NCBI GenBank assembly: GCA_008975185.1
Contig: BFAU01000131.1
Coordinates: forward strand, 1-9,280
Source of the DNA: a bacterium MnTg04
GTDB lineage: Bacteria; Pseudomonadota; Gammaproteobacteria; Steroidobacterales; MnTg04
Direction of reading: 5' to 3'
Length of the DNA: 9,280 bases
In this document: positions 1 to 7,500 of the stretch, piece after piece
Layout: each line of letters starts with the position of its first letter
How positions within the stretch are numbered: the stretch's first letter is position 1
Notes under the pieces: model-generated
What the model saw: only the letters and a program-made list of their open reading frames with translations
Told to the model about the DNA's origin: nothing
The model's database searches: none
Made by a program: the position numbers and the translations under genes

Positions 1-253
1 CATCCCGGTTGATCCGCGAAATTTCGGAATCCGGCTTGTAGGTACTCATCGACCGGTCAATGCGGTGCATTTCTTCATTGACCAGCCTGATCGCTTCGGC
101 AGCCGTCAGCGGGTCATCGCTCCACAACTCTGTGCGGATGACGGTGCCCATGATTGCCTGCTCGTTCGTATACCACTCGGCCGTCGCGACAACGGACCAC
201 AACAGGCAGCCTGCAAACATCAGAAACCGGCGCAAAACCACTGCTCTTTCCAT
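1..253 (-). CDS. apbE: FAD:protein FMN transferase (ApbE family), N-terminal part, cut by window start
   Basis: The minus-strand frame opening at the ATG at 253 runs off the window edge, giving 84 visible residues of a family usually about 300-350 long. Residues 1-25 form a signal peptide with an Arg-containing start, a hydrophobic core and a likely signal peptidase I site after VVATA. A lipobox-like FAGC at 13-16 is followed by more hydrophobic residues, so lipidation is less likely. Then come the family's early motif MGT (35-37) and the hallmark S-x2-Y-x3-S-E-I-S-x2-N segment (68-82). Family knowledge: ApbE proteins work in the periplasm, moving FMN from FAD onto a threonine of targets such as the NqrB/NqrC or RnfD/RnfG subunits. 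The catalytic C-terminal part is outside the window. A ribosome binding site GGAGAGG lies 4-5 bases upstream of the ATG. The gene is divergent from the SYLF gene. No flavoprotein target is visible nearby. Confidence 0.88.
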   Translation of the reverse strand, partial: MERAVVLRRFLMFAGCLLWSVVATAEWYTNEQAIMGTVIRTELWSDDPLTAAEAIRLVNEEMHRIDRSMSTYKPDSEISRINRD

Positions 254-412
254 ACCCTCTCCGTTGCAAAAACGACAGGCAGCTTGCGCAGTGTAGCCGG
301 ACCCGCGGGCGCTGGATATTCCCTTCACCATTAAAGTAAGCTGGCCATGCCGGGCTCGACCGGAACCTTGAACGGAATCCGGGTTCACACCCAGAAACGC
401 GGAGAGAAAAAA

Positions 413-1225
413 ATGGCTATGCCCAGAACATTCAGTCTGCTTGCGGGCCTCGTGGTTCTGTTTCTCGCACCGGCGCTGGTGCAGGCACAAAGCAAGGAAG
501 AAAAACGTATCAACGGTGCGGTTGTGGTCCTCGATCAAATCATGCGCATCAGGGAGACGAAAATCCCGGAGTCCTTGCTGACAAAGGCCTACGCAGTTGC
601 TGTCATACCAGGCGTCATACGGGCAGGCCTGGGTTTTGGCGGCCGCTTCGGCAAGGGCGCCATCAGTGTGCGCAGGGCGGACAACAGCTGGAGCAATCCA
701 AGCTTCATCAAGTTGACCGGCGGTAGCTGGGGATTACAGATTGGCATTTCCGAGACCGATCTGATCCTGGTGTTCAAAAACAAGAAGGGTGTAGACGGGA
801 TCACCGGTGGCAAACTGACCCTTGGCGCCGATGCATCGGTGGCCGCGGGACCGGTCGGCCGCACCGGCAGCGCCGCAACCGATATCAAGTTCGATGCAGA
901 GGTTTATTCATACTCCAGAAGCCGCGGTTTGTTTGTCGGCGTAGCATTGACAGGCTCGGTGATTTCCATAGACGACAAGGCAAACGCCAGGTTTTACCAT
1001 CGCGACTCCGTTGACGCCGGCGAAATCATTTATGGCGACATCAGGCCACCGCAGCCGGCCCGCGAGTTCATGGCGACGCTGGCACAATATGCTCCAGCCC
1101 CCGGCAGCGCGATCCAGTATGGCGAGCCGGGCACAGACGACGGCGAGAGCAGCAGCGGCGTCAAGACCTTTCCGGTCTATACGCCCGAACCGATACCGGA
1201 AGCCGTCCCCGACCCAGACGAATAA
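413..1225 (+). CDS. secreted SYLF/Ysc84-domain protein (lipid-binding type)
   Basis: The product has 270 residues. The ATG at 413 is preferred over the in-frame ATG at 347 because GGAGAG (401-406) sits 6 bases before it and because it begins a clean signal peptide (residues 1-25, hydrophobic core 8-23, cleavage after VQA). Residues about 35-200 match the SYLF (Ysc84, DUF500) domain: a KAYAVAVIPGV segment (58-68) followed by a Gly-rich stretch with GFGGRFGKG (74-82), DLILVF and KKGVDGI (116-130), LGADASVAAGPVG (137-149), and YSYSRSRGLFVGVALTGS (165-182). Family knowledge: SYLF domains bind phosphoinositides or other membrane lipids in eukaryotes; bacterial exported versions are common but their role is poorly defined, with envelope association likely. 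The tail (230-270) is Pro/Asp/Glu-rich and looks disordered. The gene stands alone, divergent from apbE and convergent with the lipoprotein gene. The domain call is confident; the function is not. Confidence 0.9.
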   Translation: MAMPRTFSLLAGLVVLFLAPALVQAQSKEEKRINGAVVVLDQIMRIRETKIPESLLTKAYAVAVIPGVIRAGLGFGGRFGKGAISVRRADNSWSNPSFIKLTGGSWGLQIGISETDLILVFKNKKGVDGITGGKLTLGADASVAAGPVGRTGSAATDIKFDAEVYSYSRSRGLFVGVALTGSVISIDDKANARFYHRDSVDAGEIIYGDIRPPQPAREFMATLAQYAPAPGSAIQYGEPGTDDGESSSGVKTFPVYTPEPIPEAVPDPDE

Positions 1226-1323
1226 TCCGGCCGCGACATCGCGCAGGCGCACACCACCCTGCGACGAGCAGCGGAAGCCAACCCGCATATCACCAACAAT
1301 AGCGATCCATGGCGGCGGGTGGG

Positions 1324-2037
1324 CTAGCCACCGCCACCACCGGAAAATACTTCCGCCGGTTTGTTTCCTTGTTGATCGCCCTCGGTCGCGGACCCCGTTT
1401 CCTGACCCGGCAAATGTTCTCCGTCTCTGGCTCCGGCGGGCTCATCGCGCGCCTGGCGAAACTGCCATTCTTCCTGCAACGCAATCAGCAACATCTCAAG
1501 ATCGGCGGCGGACAAGGCCACCGGGTCGATTGTGCAAATCGCAGACTCATCCAGCCCCAGCAGCGGAGCGTCCTCGGTTATTTCGGGCTCGATCACTGCA
1601 CCGGTCGGGGTGGTCGGCGGCAAGACCGCCGCCTCTTCTGCAATCAGGTGGTCAGCATAATCGGCTGAGCCGGTCAGCTCTTCAGCTTCTTTTGCCGCGG
1701 CTTCTGTCTCGGCTCGCTCCTCGGTAACCTCTCTTTGCTGATCCACGCGGTCCCGCTGGCGGCGTAATGCGGCACGCTTGCGTTCGGACTGGGCCTCCAG
1801 ATCGACCTTCTCCTTGTCCTCCGTTTCCGCGGTGGCAACAGCGTCGACCGCGCGACGCGCGTTTATGCATTCCCGACTGGCACGAAATTCCTCGTCCCCT
1901 GCCGTACACCCTGCCAGCACCGCGTCCAGCAACGTCGGGTCTTCGATCATCGTCGCAATCGATGCGGGTGGCTTTTCGGGTTCAGCGCAGCCCATGAAAA
2001 CGAGGGCAGGCAATAAAACCAGTGGCAGTCTGTTCAT
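1324..2037 (-). CDS. lipoprotein with EexN-like N-terminal motif and coiled-coil middle
   Basis: The product has 237 residues. It starts with a short signal peptide (MNRLPLVLLPALVFMGC) whose lipobox FMGC puts the lipidated cysteine at position 17. Residue +2 is Ala, so outer-membrane sorting is expected. Just after it, EDPTLLDAVLAGC (32-44) followed by FRASRECINARRAVDAV (51-67) resembles EexN-family lipoproteins, in which a 'position-specific loss' style helix and a C-x(11-13)-EC-NA-R/K-A pattern follow the lipobox. The two cysteines (44, 57) could form a disulfide. Residues about 70-122 are highly charged, rich in Glu/Arg/Gln/Ala, and likely coiled coil. The rest is acidic and low in complexity, ending in five glycines. 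EexN was named for conjugative entry exclusion, but the motif occurs in many chromosomal lipoproteins and nothing conjugative is visible here. The ribosome binding site is weak. The dksA-like gene lies 78 bases upstream on the same strand. Confidence 0.78.
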   Translation of the reverse strand: MNRLPLVLLPALVFMGCAEPEKPPASIATMIEDPTLLDAVLAGCTAGDEEFRASRECINARRAVDAVATAETEDKEKVDLEAQSERKRAALRRQRDRVDQQREVTEERAETEAAAKEAEELTGSADYADHLIAEEAAVLPPTTPTGAVIEPEITEDAPLLGLDESAICTIDPVALSAADLEMLLIALQEEWQFRQARDEPAGARDGEHLPGQETGSATEGDQQGNKPAEVFSGGGGG

Positions 2038-2095
2038 TTGTCCGGCACGACACTATGCATGGCCGAATTCTACTCCGTCGGGTCGATCATCCACA

Positions 2096-2117
2096 AATGT
2101 CGTTTTTTCGGGACATT
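2096..2117 (-). terminator. weak hairpin after the DksA-like gene
   Basis: Inverted repeat AATGTC (2096-2101) and GACATT (2112-2117) with a 10-base loop overlaps the stop codon of the DksA-like gene. It has no T-run after the stem on the minus strand, so it may only attenuate or may be chance. Confidence 0.25.
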
Positions 2118-2451
2118 ATTCGCTGCGGCTTGCGCATTGCAGGCACTTGGTGCTGTACGGCAATACCTTTAGCCGTTCGACATGGATCTCCCTGCCACAA
2201 TCGCTGCAACACCCGTACTCTCCGTTCTCGATGCTCGCCAACGCCCGGTTAACCTGGGTCAGCTCCTGGCGGGTTGCCTCGCCCAGCGCATCGATAACCT
2301 GGTCATTTTCCCGTTGTACGGCCAGTTCAGCGAAATCCGATTCGACCGGTTGATTTTCGTGGCGAACATCGCTGGTGATCTTGTCCAGGCGGGTAACCAG
2401 ATCCGCACGTTTTTCCATCAGTGAATCCCTGACAGTGTCTGTATCGGCCAT
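2116..2451 (-). CDS. short DksA/TraR-family zinc-finger transcription regulator
   Basis: The product has 111 residues if started at the ATG at 2451. An ATG two codons earlier (2457) also fits the frame, but GGGAG at 2459-2463 is only one base from it and seven bases from 2451, so 2451 is chosen. Residues 1-75 are predicted helical and likely coiled coil. The C-terminal half carries the classic four-cysteine zinc finger with DksA spacing: C82-x2-C85-x17-C103-x2-C106, embedded in GEYGCCSDCGREI. At the coiled-coil tip, D39-x2-E42-x-A44 matches the DxxDxA motif that DksA inserts into the RNA polymerase secondary channel, with Glu in place of the second Asp. Family knowledge: these proteins bind RNA polymerase directly and tune promoter output, with ppGpp in the case of DksA. 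This one is shorter than DksA (about 151) and longer than TraR (about 73). It is probably a paralogue rather than the housekeeping DksA. Confidence 0.88.
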   Translation of the reverse strand: MADTDTVRDSLMEKRADLVTRLDKITSDVRHENQPVESDFAELAVQRENDQVIDALGEATRQELTQVNRALASIENGEYGCCSDCGREIHVERLKVLPYSTKCLQCASRSE

Positions 2452-2666
2452 CAACATGCTCCCGCTACCAGCTCTTATGATGTATCTCGTTGCTCTGTGT
2501 TGCTAAACGCAATGTTACCCAGGAACCGCCATGGCAGGCATGGTTTTGCCGCTCCTTGAACTTACTTATCAGTATAGGACATTCCATGGCCAATACTTTT
2601 GGGGGTGTGCGCCGGCGTACAAACTGCAATCATCGATCAGCAATCCACAGACCAACGCATCGATCG
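2452..2666. promoter_or_regulatory. intergenic region upstream of the DksA-like gene
   Basis: This 215-base gap holds no convincing gene. On the minus strand it contains a good -10-like TATACT (2571-2576), about 120 bases before the DksA-like start. An AGTAT half-site upstream forms an inverted repeat with its ATACT end, spaced by about 17 bases around a CCATGG core. No convincing -35 hexamer sits 16-18 bases before TATACT, so a factor-assisted promoter is possible. No clear terminator for the large gene is visible. Confidence 0.3.
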
Positions 2667-5600
2667 CTATGGCAATGGCTCCTGTCTTGTATCCAGACTG
2701 CCGGCGAGATCGAAAACCGAGTCGCCCGCCCGGATCTGCCCGTCCGCATCGATAGCAAGGTTAAGCAGATCCTGCCAATGCGCCGTCAAATCACCGCTTT
2801 CGCCGAACCAGCCTCCCAGTTCCGCACTGTCCATTTCCAGGGTCCGGATCCAGTGTGCGCCCCCATCGACCCAGTCCAGATACTGCAAACCGTGCGGCTC
2901 GTCACCCGACAGGAAAAAGCCGTCATGCGGAATGCGTTCGGGCAAAAAGCGGCTTTGCACAACCCGCGGTCCGGTAAGAGGCAGGGTCAGCAAATGCGCC
3001 CAATCGTCACTGATCGCAACCAGCGACCGGCCGGCGCCGGTATAAGCCATCTCCCTGATCGGCCCCCCCAGTTTTACCGCTGGCCAGACCGCCGAGCCAT
3101 CTTCGAGACCCCAGAACTGTAACCTACCGTCCTTGCTGCCGGTGGCCAAAACCCCCTGATCCGGGCTGAATGCCGCGACGCTAACCTGGCCCTGCGGCCG
3201 GACACTCCCCGCCGAGTCACCCGATGCGGCATGCCAGACCGACAACTCGCCCAGCTCCGGGCTGATCGCCAGCAGGCTGCCGTCCGGGCTGAAAACCAGG
3301 TGAGAAACCGGGTCTTCGCTGCCCATCGGGACCGATTCGCCGATTTCGTCAACGAACCACAGGCGGGCGCCCAACTCGCCAGCGGCCGCCAGCCGGGAGC
3401 CATCCGGGCTGAACAATAAATGATCGACGATCCCGGCCTGACTACCCAGCAATCGGCTTACCCCGCCAGCAGGATCCTGCAAGCGGATCGCCCCCGCCAG
3501 GTCCGCCACAGCCAGCAGATTCGAGGCAGGGTCAAAAGCCAGCGCGCTTGCCGCTGCGGAAAACACGCTGTCGGCGGGCAGGTACTGCGAACGCACCTCA
3601 TCATCGATCCGCTGCCAGATTCGAATGCCGCCATCGGGTAAGCCGGCAGCCACCCGCTGCCCATCCTGGCTAACCTTGACCGCGGTCAACTCGTCGCCAC
3701 TGCCATAGCGCGTATCCCTTCCCGATCGCGAACCGGTCTCGGGGATATTCCACAAGCGCAGGGCATGACCCTCGCTGCCGGTCATCAGCTTCCCGTCGGC
3801 GGTCACTGTGGCCAGGCTGGCGCCGCCACCGGCATGCCGCAGAGGCGGCGACAAGGCTTCCCCCGCGGGCAGCCCCAATAGCTGCCAGGCGCCCTGGCGC
3901 AGGACCAGAACCGCGTCCTCCGCCGGGTGAAAAATCAACGCTGCGGGCTCATCGATTACAGTTCTCAACGACCGTCCGGTGCCGGCGCCAACGGCGCGAA
4001 TATCCACTGAGCCGTCCACCCCGACGGCGGCCAGCCAGCGGCCGCGCAAGTCAACCAACAGGCGATCGACCGGAAAATCCAGCAGGTGTTCATCCATCAA
4101 TTCCTCGGCCGCCAGGTCCCAGACCTCCACGTCACGATTGCCGGTGGATGAGGCTAGCCAGCGGCCCTGCTGTGGGTCTATCGCCAGCGCCCGTGGTTTT
4201 TGCGCAAACGGGATTCGGGCCAGTTCGCTGCGCTGGTCCATTGCAAAGACCCGCAGCAGAGGCAATTCCTGCTCATCGCGGTCCTCGACCATCATCAGTG
4301 TGGTGGTTGGATCGAGTTCCGGCGTCTTCGCGAAATGTCCGAGCGCTTCGATGGTCATCTGCAGGGAACCATCCTGAATATCCCAGGCGAGCAGATTCTT
4401 GCCGGCTGCATCCAGCGCCAGCAGCAACCGGTCGCCATCGGCGAACGCAAACGGAGCCAGGCCGGCGGCGCGCATGGGCCGGGATAGTTGCACTCCATCA
4501 TGGAGATCCCAGATGTTGACCAGGCCGCCCAGAGTCTCACTATCGCTGTAGGCCGCGGCATAACGCCCACTGGCGCTTAGCACGATGCGGGTTCTTTCCG
4601 TGCTGCGCGGCTGCGGCAAATTGACCGGCGTGGCCAGCATTTCCTGTTGCGCTTGCCGGTCGAAGCCGGCAAAGCGTAACCGCCAGCCGATCAGCTTGCC
4701 CTGCACCTGCTTTTGGTGATCCTCGATATGCAGCTGCCAGCCTCCGCGCATCTCTTCGCGATCCAAACCCGCCAGCGCGCGATGACTGCCGGTATCGAAA
4801 ACCAGGCCCTCACTCGTCGTCTTCGCCGTGGATGAATTCAGGGTTACCGCTGTGCCCTGCGGTGAAATGACACGAACCATCAGCGCCGACGGGTCCGGGT
4901 GGTCGATCAGCAATTCCAGGCTCAAGCCACCGATGCGGCCCTCCAGGGTCACCAGTATCTCCCGGTCCAGACCCACGTATTCCTCGGCCGCAAGGACCGT
5001 TGCCACCGGGTTCATCGGCGTGCCGTCTCGACCGTCCCAAACCTGCAATAACCCCCCGGCGGCCAGCGTCGTCACCCGCTCGCCATCAGCGCCGATGATC
5101 GCCTGTTGCAAGGGTCCCGCCGGCCGGATGGTCGCAGCAAGAACCGGGTAATCCTTGCCGATCAGTTCCGCGATCTGCCGCCTGCGGTATGGCCGGTCGT
5201 CGATCAGGCTGTAGAGCCGGAACAGCAAGGCCTCGTCGCGTTGCTCGGCTTGCTCTGCCTGCTGCGCCTGGCGGTCCCAGAATCCGGCGAGCAACTGGTC
5301 CGCCAATGCACTGTTGTCCGGCATCGTGCGTAAACCCTGATCAGCTTCCAGCGCCTTCGGCAAGCTCACGGCACGCAGACTCCGCCTCATCAGTACACCG
5401 GACAAAAGGCGGTCCGCGGTATCGCCATAACCCGGTATCGAGCGCAAATCGTTATATGCCGCCATCGCCAACTGGTAATCCTCGGTCGCGGCACTCAGCG
5501 TTTCGATATACGGGCGCGGCAGGATCTGCGTGTACCAAAGCGGTACGCCCAGCAATAACAAACCGACTACCGATGCCTTGCCCAGGCCCTTCCAGTCGAA

Positions 5601-6728
5601 CGGCAACTGCTGGTTGACCCAGCGCGGCGTAAACACCTGTTTGTAGATGCGGTTTCTGACCACCAGCTGGTGTTGTTTATTGGCCCGCACCAGGCCAGCC
5701 AGGCAAAGCGTCTGGTGTACTTGCGAGCGCGGATCATGCGCGATCGCCGTGCCCTTGCACAGCTTTCCATACAATTTCAGCGCAACTGCGTCCTTGCGCC
5801 GTAACGACAATCGCCGCCTGATCATCGCGAGATTCGGTTCCTCGCGCGCGCGGTTTCTCGCCAGGAACTGCTCGTTGACTATCTCATCGACTGTATCGCC
5901 GATGTCTGCTCCCGCGTCGCGCCTGGATACCGCACGACAAATTTTCTGGGTCAGGTAGGGATGTCCGCCGGTCCAGTACCTGATCCGTTCAAGCGCCCGG
6001 GCCGCGTGTTGCGCATCGAGACCGAGCCCTGGCAGCAGGCCGCAGGCCTCGGTCATCGTAAAATCGTTGAGATCGATCTGCCGGCTGATCGGAAACGGCG
6101 CATGTGCCTGGTTCGGGCACAGCTGCATCGGTGTCGCGACACCAATAATGACGAAGCGCAGACGCTCGAAATCGGGCTCGGCCGCCCGCGAGTTATGGCA
6201 GGCCCTCAGCCCGGAAAAAAACTCCTCCGCAAAGGGCAGACCCAGCGTGTCTTCTATTTCATCGAAAAAAACGGTGACCGGGCGGTTCGTGTTCGCCAGC
6301 ACGATCTCCCAGAAAAAATCAAAAAGGCGATGCTGCATGGTCAGCGCACCGCGTTCCTGCCACCACGATTGCAAGTCGACACGAAGCCTGAGATCGCGAA
6401 CGATCCGGTAGGCGATGCCGTAGAACCAACGAGATGGGTCCGTGCCTGCCTTGCGGGAGATCACCTGGGTCAGATCGACGACGGAGACCAGTTCGTCTTT
6501 GTCGCTGAGACGACGAGCGGTGGCCGCCATCAGACTGGACTTGCCTGTCTGCCGCGGACCCAGGACGTAGCAGTAGTCGTTTTCACGCAGACTGTCGAAC
6601 AGCTTTTCGTCTGCCTTGCGCAGTATGTAGCAAGGCCGGTCCGACTGCACCGGGCCACCCACGACATAAAAACTGCCGGTCGAAGATCTACCGTCGCCGG
6701 CAGCCAATTTTCGATGGGTTCCGCTCAT
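2667..6728 (-). CDS. membrane-anchored AAA-like (STAND-type) NTPase with WD40-like propellers and an inserted P/Homo B domain
   Basis: The product has 1353 residues. The start ATG at 6728 follows GAGG by about 4 bases. Residues 18-40 (FYVVGGPVQ, DRPCYILRKADEKL) and the following P-loop match the N-terminus of AAA-like (AAA_35-type) domains. Walker A is GPRQTGKSS (57-65, Lys63); Walker B is VTVFFDEIE (151-159). WTGGHPYLTQKIC (252-264) is the GxP-type motif of STAND/AAA-like ATPases. Residues about 300-372 look winged-helix. One transmembrane segment (about 384-402), with lysines before it, predicts a cytoplasmic NTPase and an extracytoplasmic remainder. Residues 405-535 are helical. WD-like blades recur from about 545 to 1255 (for example QVWDGRDG, NIWDLHDG, AWDIQDG, EVWDLAA, RLWNIPETG, FSPDGSRLA, FSPDGSLLA), about 13 recognisable. 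Residues about 583-688 instead read as a P/Homo B domain. No effector enzyme domain is seen. A role in signalling or conflict is inference. Confidence 0.88.
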   Translation of the reverse strand: MSGTHRKLAAGDGRSSTGSFYVVGGPVQSDRPCYILRKADEKLFDSLRENDYCYVLGPRQTGKSSLMAATARRLSDKDELVSVVDLTQVISRKAGTDPSRWFYGIAYRIVRDLRLRVDLQSWWQERGALTMQHRLFDFFWEIVLANTNRPVTVFFDEIEDTLGLPFAEEFFSGLRACHNSRAAEPDFERLRFVIIGVATPMQLCPNQAHAPFPISRQIDLNDFTMTEACGLLPGLGLDAQHAARALERIRYWTGGHPYLTQKICRAVSRRDAGADIGDTVDEIVNEQFLARNRAREEPNLAMIRRRLSLRRKDAVALKLYGKLCKGTAIAHDPRSQVHQTLCLAGLVRANKQHQLVVRNRIYKQVFTPRWVNQQLPFDWKGLGKASVVGLLLLGVPLWYTQILPRPYIETLSAATEDYQLAMAAYNDLRSIPGYGDTADRLLSGVLMRRSLRAVSLPKALEADQGLRTMPDNSALADQLLAGFWDRQAQQAEQAEQRDEALLFRLYSLIDDRPYRRRQIAELIGKDYPVLAATIRPAGPLQQAIIGADGERVTTLAAGGLLQVWDGRDGTPMNPVATVLAAEEYVGLDREILVTLEGRIGGLSLELLIDHPDPSALMVRVISPQGTAVTLNSSTAKTTSEGLVFDTGSHRALAGLDREEMRGGWQLHIEDHQKQVQGKLIGWRLRFAGFDRQAQQEMLATPVNLPQPRSTERTRIVLSASGRYAAAYSDSETLGGLVNIWDLHDGVQLSRPMRAAGLAPFAFADGDRLLLALDAAGKNLLAWDIQDGSLQMTIEALGHFAKTPELDPTTTLMMVEDRDEQELPLLRVFAMDQRSELARIPFAQKPRALAIDPQQGRWLASSTGNRDVEVWDLAAEELMDEHLLDFPVDRLLVDLRGRWLAAVGVDGSVDIRAVGAGTGRSLRTVIDEPAALIFHPAEDAVLVLRQGAWQLLGLPAGEALSPPLRHAGGGASLATVTADGKLMTGSEGHALRLWNIPETGSRSGRDTRYGSGDELTAVKVSQDGQRVAAGLPDGGIRIWQRIDDEVRSQYLPADSVFSAAASALAFDPASNLLAVADLAGAIRLQDPAGGVSRLLGSQAGIVDHLLFSPDGSRLAAAGELGARLWFVDEIGESVPMGSEDPVSHLVFSPDGSLLAISPELGELSVWHAASGDSAGSVRPQGQVSVAAFSPDQGVLATGSKDGRLQFWGLEDGSAVWPAVKLGGPIREMAYTGAGRSLVAISDDWAHLLTLPLTGPRVVQSRFLPERIPHDGFFLSGDEPHGLQYLDWVDGGAHWIRTLEMDSAELGGWFGESGDLTAHWQDLLNLAIDADGQIRAGDSVFDLAGSLDTRQEPLP
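4659..4964 (-). other. P/Homo B-like domain inside the large NTPase (residues about 589-690)
   Basis: This stretch lies between the first propeller blade (ending QVWDGRDG, 562-569) and the next (starting near 713), and lacks WD features. It carries the P-domain pattern: an initial paired strand region (LEGRIGGLSLELLIDH, 595-610), then VRVISPQGTAVTL (618-630), a variable loop with LVFDTG (642-647), GGWQLHIEDH (662-671), and GKLIGWRLRF (677-686). These match, in order, the H-x-D-L, LxSPxGT, G-x-W-x-L-x-V-x-D and G-x-L-x-x-W-x-L-x-F landmarks of the P/Homo B family of kexin/furin-type proteases and other secreted bacterial enzymes. No peptidase S8 domain is present, so the module here would be structural or binding only. 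Confidence 0.75.
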
Positions 6729-6831
6729 GATCCCTCACATTCTGGCCAAACCCGGGCACATGTACCAGCATGCGCTGGTCAACCGGCCTCACCGGGGCTA
6801 ATCTTGTTCCAATAAACAAAGGCTTACGATA
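6729..6831. promoter_or_regulatory. divergent promoter region with a 16-base inverted repeat
   Basis: The 103 bases separate the large NTPase gene (left) from the kinase gene (right), so both promoters should lie here. An inverted repeat ACCAGC-ATGC-GCTGGT occupies 6764-6779. Its right arm touches a possible rightward -35 TGGTCA (6776-6781), followed at 17 bases by TAATCT (6799-6804), which is only a weak -10. On the other strand TTGACC (6777-6782) is a good leftward -35, but no clear -10 follows at normal spacing. A regulator bound to the repeat would affect both directions. The promoter boxes are tentative; the repeat itself is plain. Confidence 0.4.
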
Positions 6832-7500
6832 TTGAGCGATAACCACGAGAGCGCTGAAACCGAGCTCAAATCCGATCTGTTCGGCCGAATCATGAGGGTC
6901 GAACATGACGGAGAGCGATGGACCAGGCGCGATACCACGGCCGCCCGCCCGTGGGCCCGCCCCATCGCGCGCTGGCTGGCGCGCCGCGAAGCGCGCGCCC
7001 TGCTGCACGCGGACGGGATGGCCGGGCTGCCGGCCCTACTCGGCTGGGACGGGGCTACGCTTGAGCGCAGCTGGATAGAAGGACAGCCGATGCAACAGGC
7101 CAGGCCTGTCGACCCAGGCTACTACCGCCAGGCATTGACGCTGTTGCGCCGCCTGCACCGGGCGGGGATTACCCACAATGACCTCGCCAAGGAGGCGAAC
7201 TGGCTGGTCACACCCGACGGGTCCCCCGCACTGGTCGATTTTCAGCTCGCCTGGTGCCTGGCAAAGCGCGGTGCGGTTTTCCGGATGCTGGCGCGGGAAG
7301 ACCTGCGTCACCTGCTCAAACACAAACGCAATTACATCCCGGAAAAACTGACCCGGCGGCAAATCGGCATTCTCGAAACGCCGGCCTGGCCCGCTCGCGC
7401 CTGGACTGCCACCGGCAAACGCATGTACCTGTTCGTCACCCGAAAAATACTGCGCTGGCAGGATCGCGAAGGCGCCAACGACCGCCAGTTCGGGAAATGA
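6832..7500 (+). CDS. small kinase of the Kdo/WaaP–RIO-like family
   Basis: The product has 222 residues. The TTG start at 6832 is chosen because AAAGG (6818-6822) lies 9 bases upstream and the conserved-looking ELKSDLFG segment (11-18) would be lost from the next in-frame ATG at 6892. The catalytic core is compact: LHRAGITHNDLAKEANWLV (108-126) gives the HxD-type loop (His115, catalytic Asp117, Asn123), and ALVDFQ (133-138) supplies the metal-binding Asp136, with Gln replacing Gly of DFG. Upstream, a basic segment (RPIARWLARREARAL, 43-57) and GLPALLGWDG (65-74) form a reduced N-lobe with no obvious glycine-rich loop. The C-terminal part (LAREDLRHLLKHKR, 153-166, and YLFVTRKILRWQDREGA, 199-215) is basic and helical. 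Family knowledge: relatives phosphorylate lipopolysaccharide core sugars or proteins. The substrate here is unknown, and no LPS gene is adjacent. Confidence 0.8.
   Translation: MSDNHESAETELKSDLFGRIMRVEHDGERWTRRDTTAARPWARPIARWLARREARALLHADGMAGLPALLGWDGATLERSWIEGQPMQQARPVDPGYYRQALTLLRRLHRAGITHNDLAKEANWLVTPDGSPALVDFQLAWCLAKRGAVFRMLAREDLRHLLKHKRNYIPEKLTRRQIGILETPAWPARAWTATGKRMYLFVTRKILRWQDREGANDRQFGK

Noticed and set aside
347..412. Upstream ATG extension of the SYLF protein
   Set aside because: It has no ribosome binding site and would bury the signal peptide behind 22 polar residues; ATG 413 has a well-spaced GGAGAG.
1011..1727. 238-codon plus-strand open frame across the SYLF/lipoprotein junction
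   Set aside because: It overlaps two supported genes and its translation is Arg/Pro/Ser-rich and typical of an out-of-frame GC-rich read.
2490..3122. 210-codon plus-strand open frame
   Set aside because: Mostly antisense to the C-terminal propeller of the large gene, with no domain signal.
4659..4964. Possibility that the large gene contains a protease because of the P domain
   Set aside because: No subtilisin-type Asp, His and Ser motifs are found anywhere in the 1353 residues.
5961..6815. 284-codon plus-strand open frame
   Set aside because: It lies antisense to the NTPase domain, whose motifs are clear on the other strand. Its translation shows no recognisable domain and runs into the divergent promoter region; it is a high-GC shadow frame.
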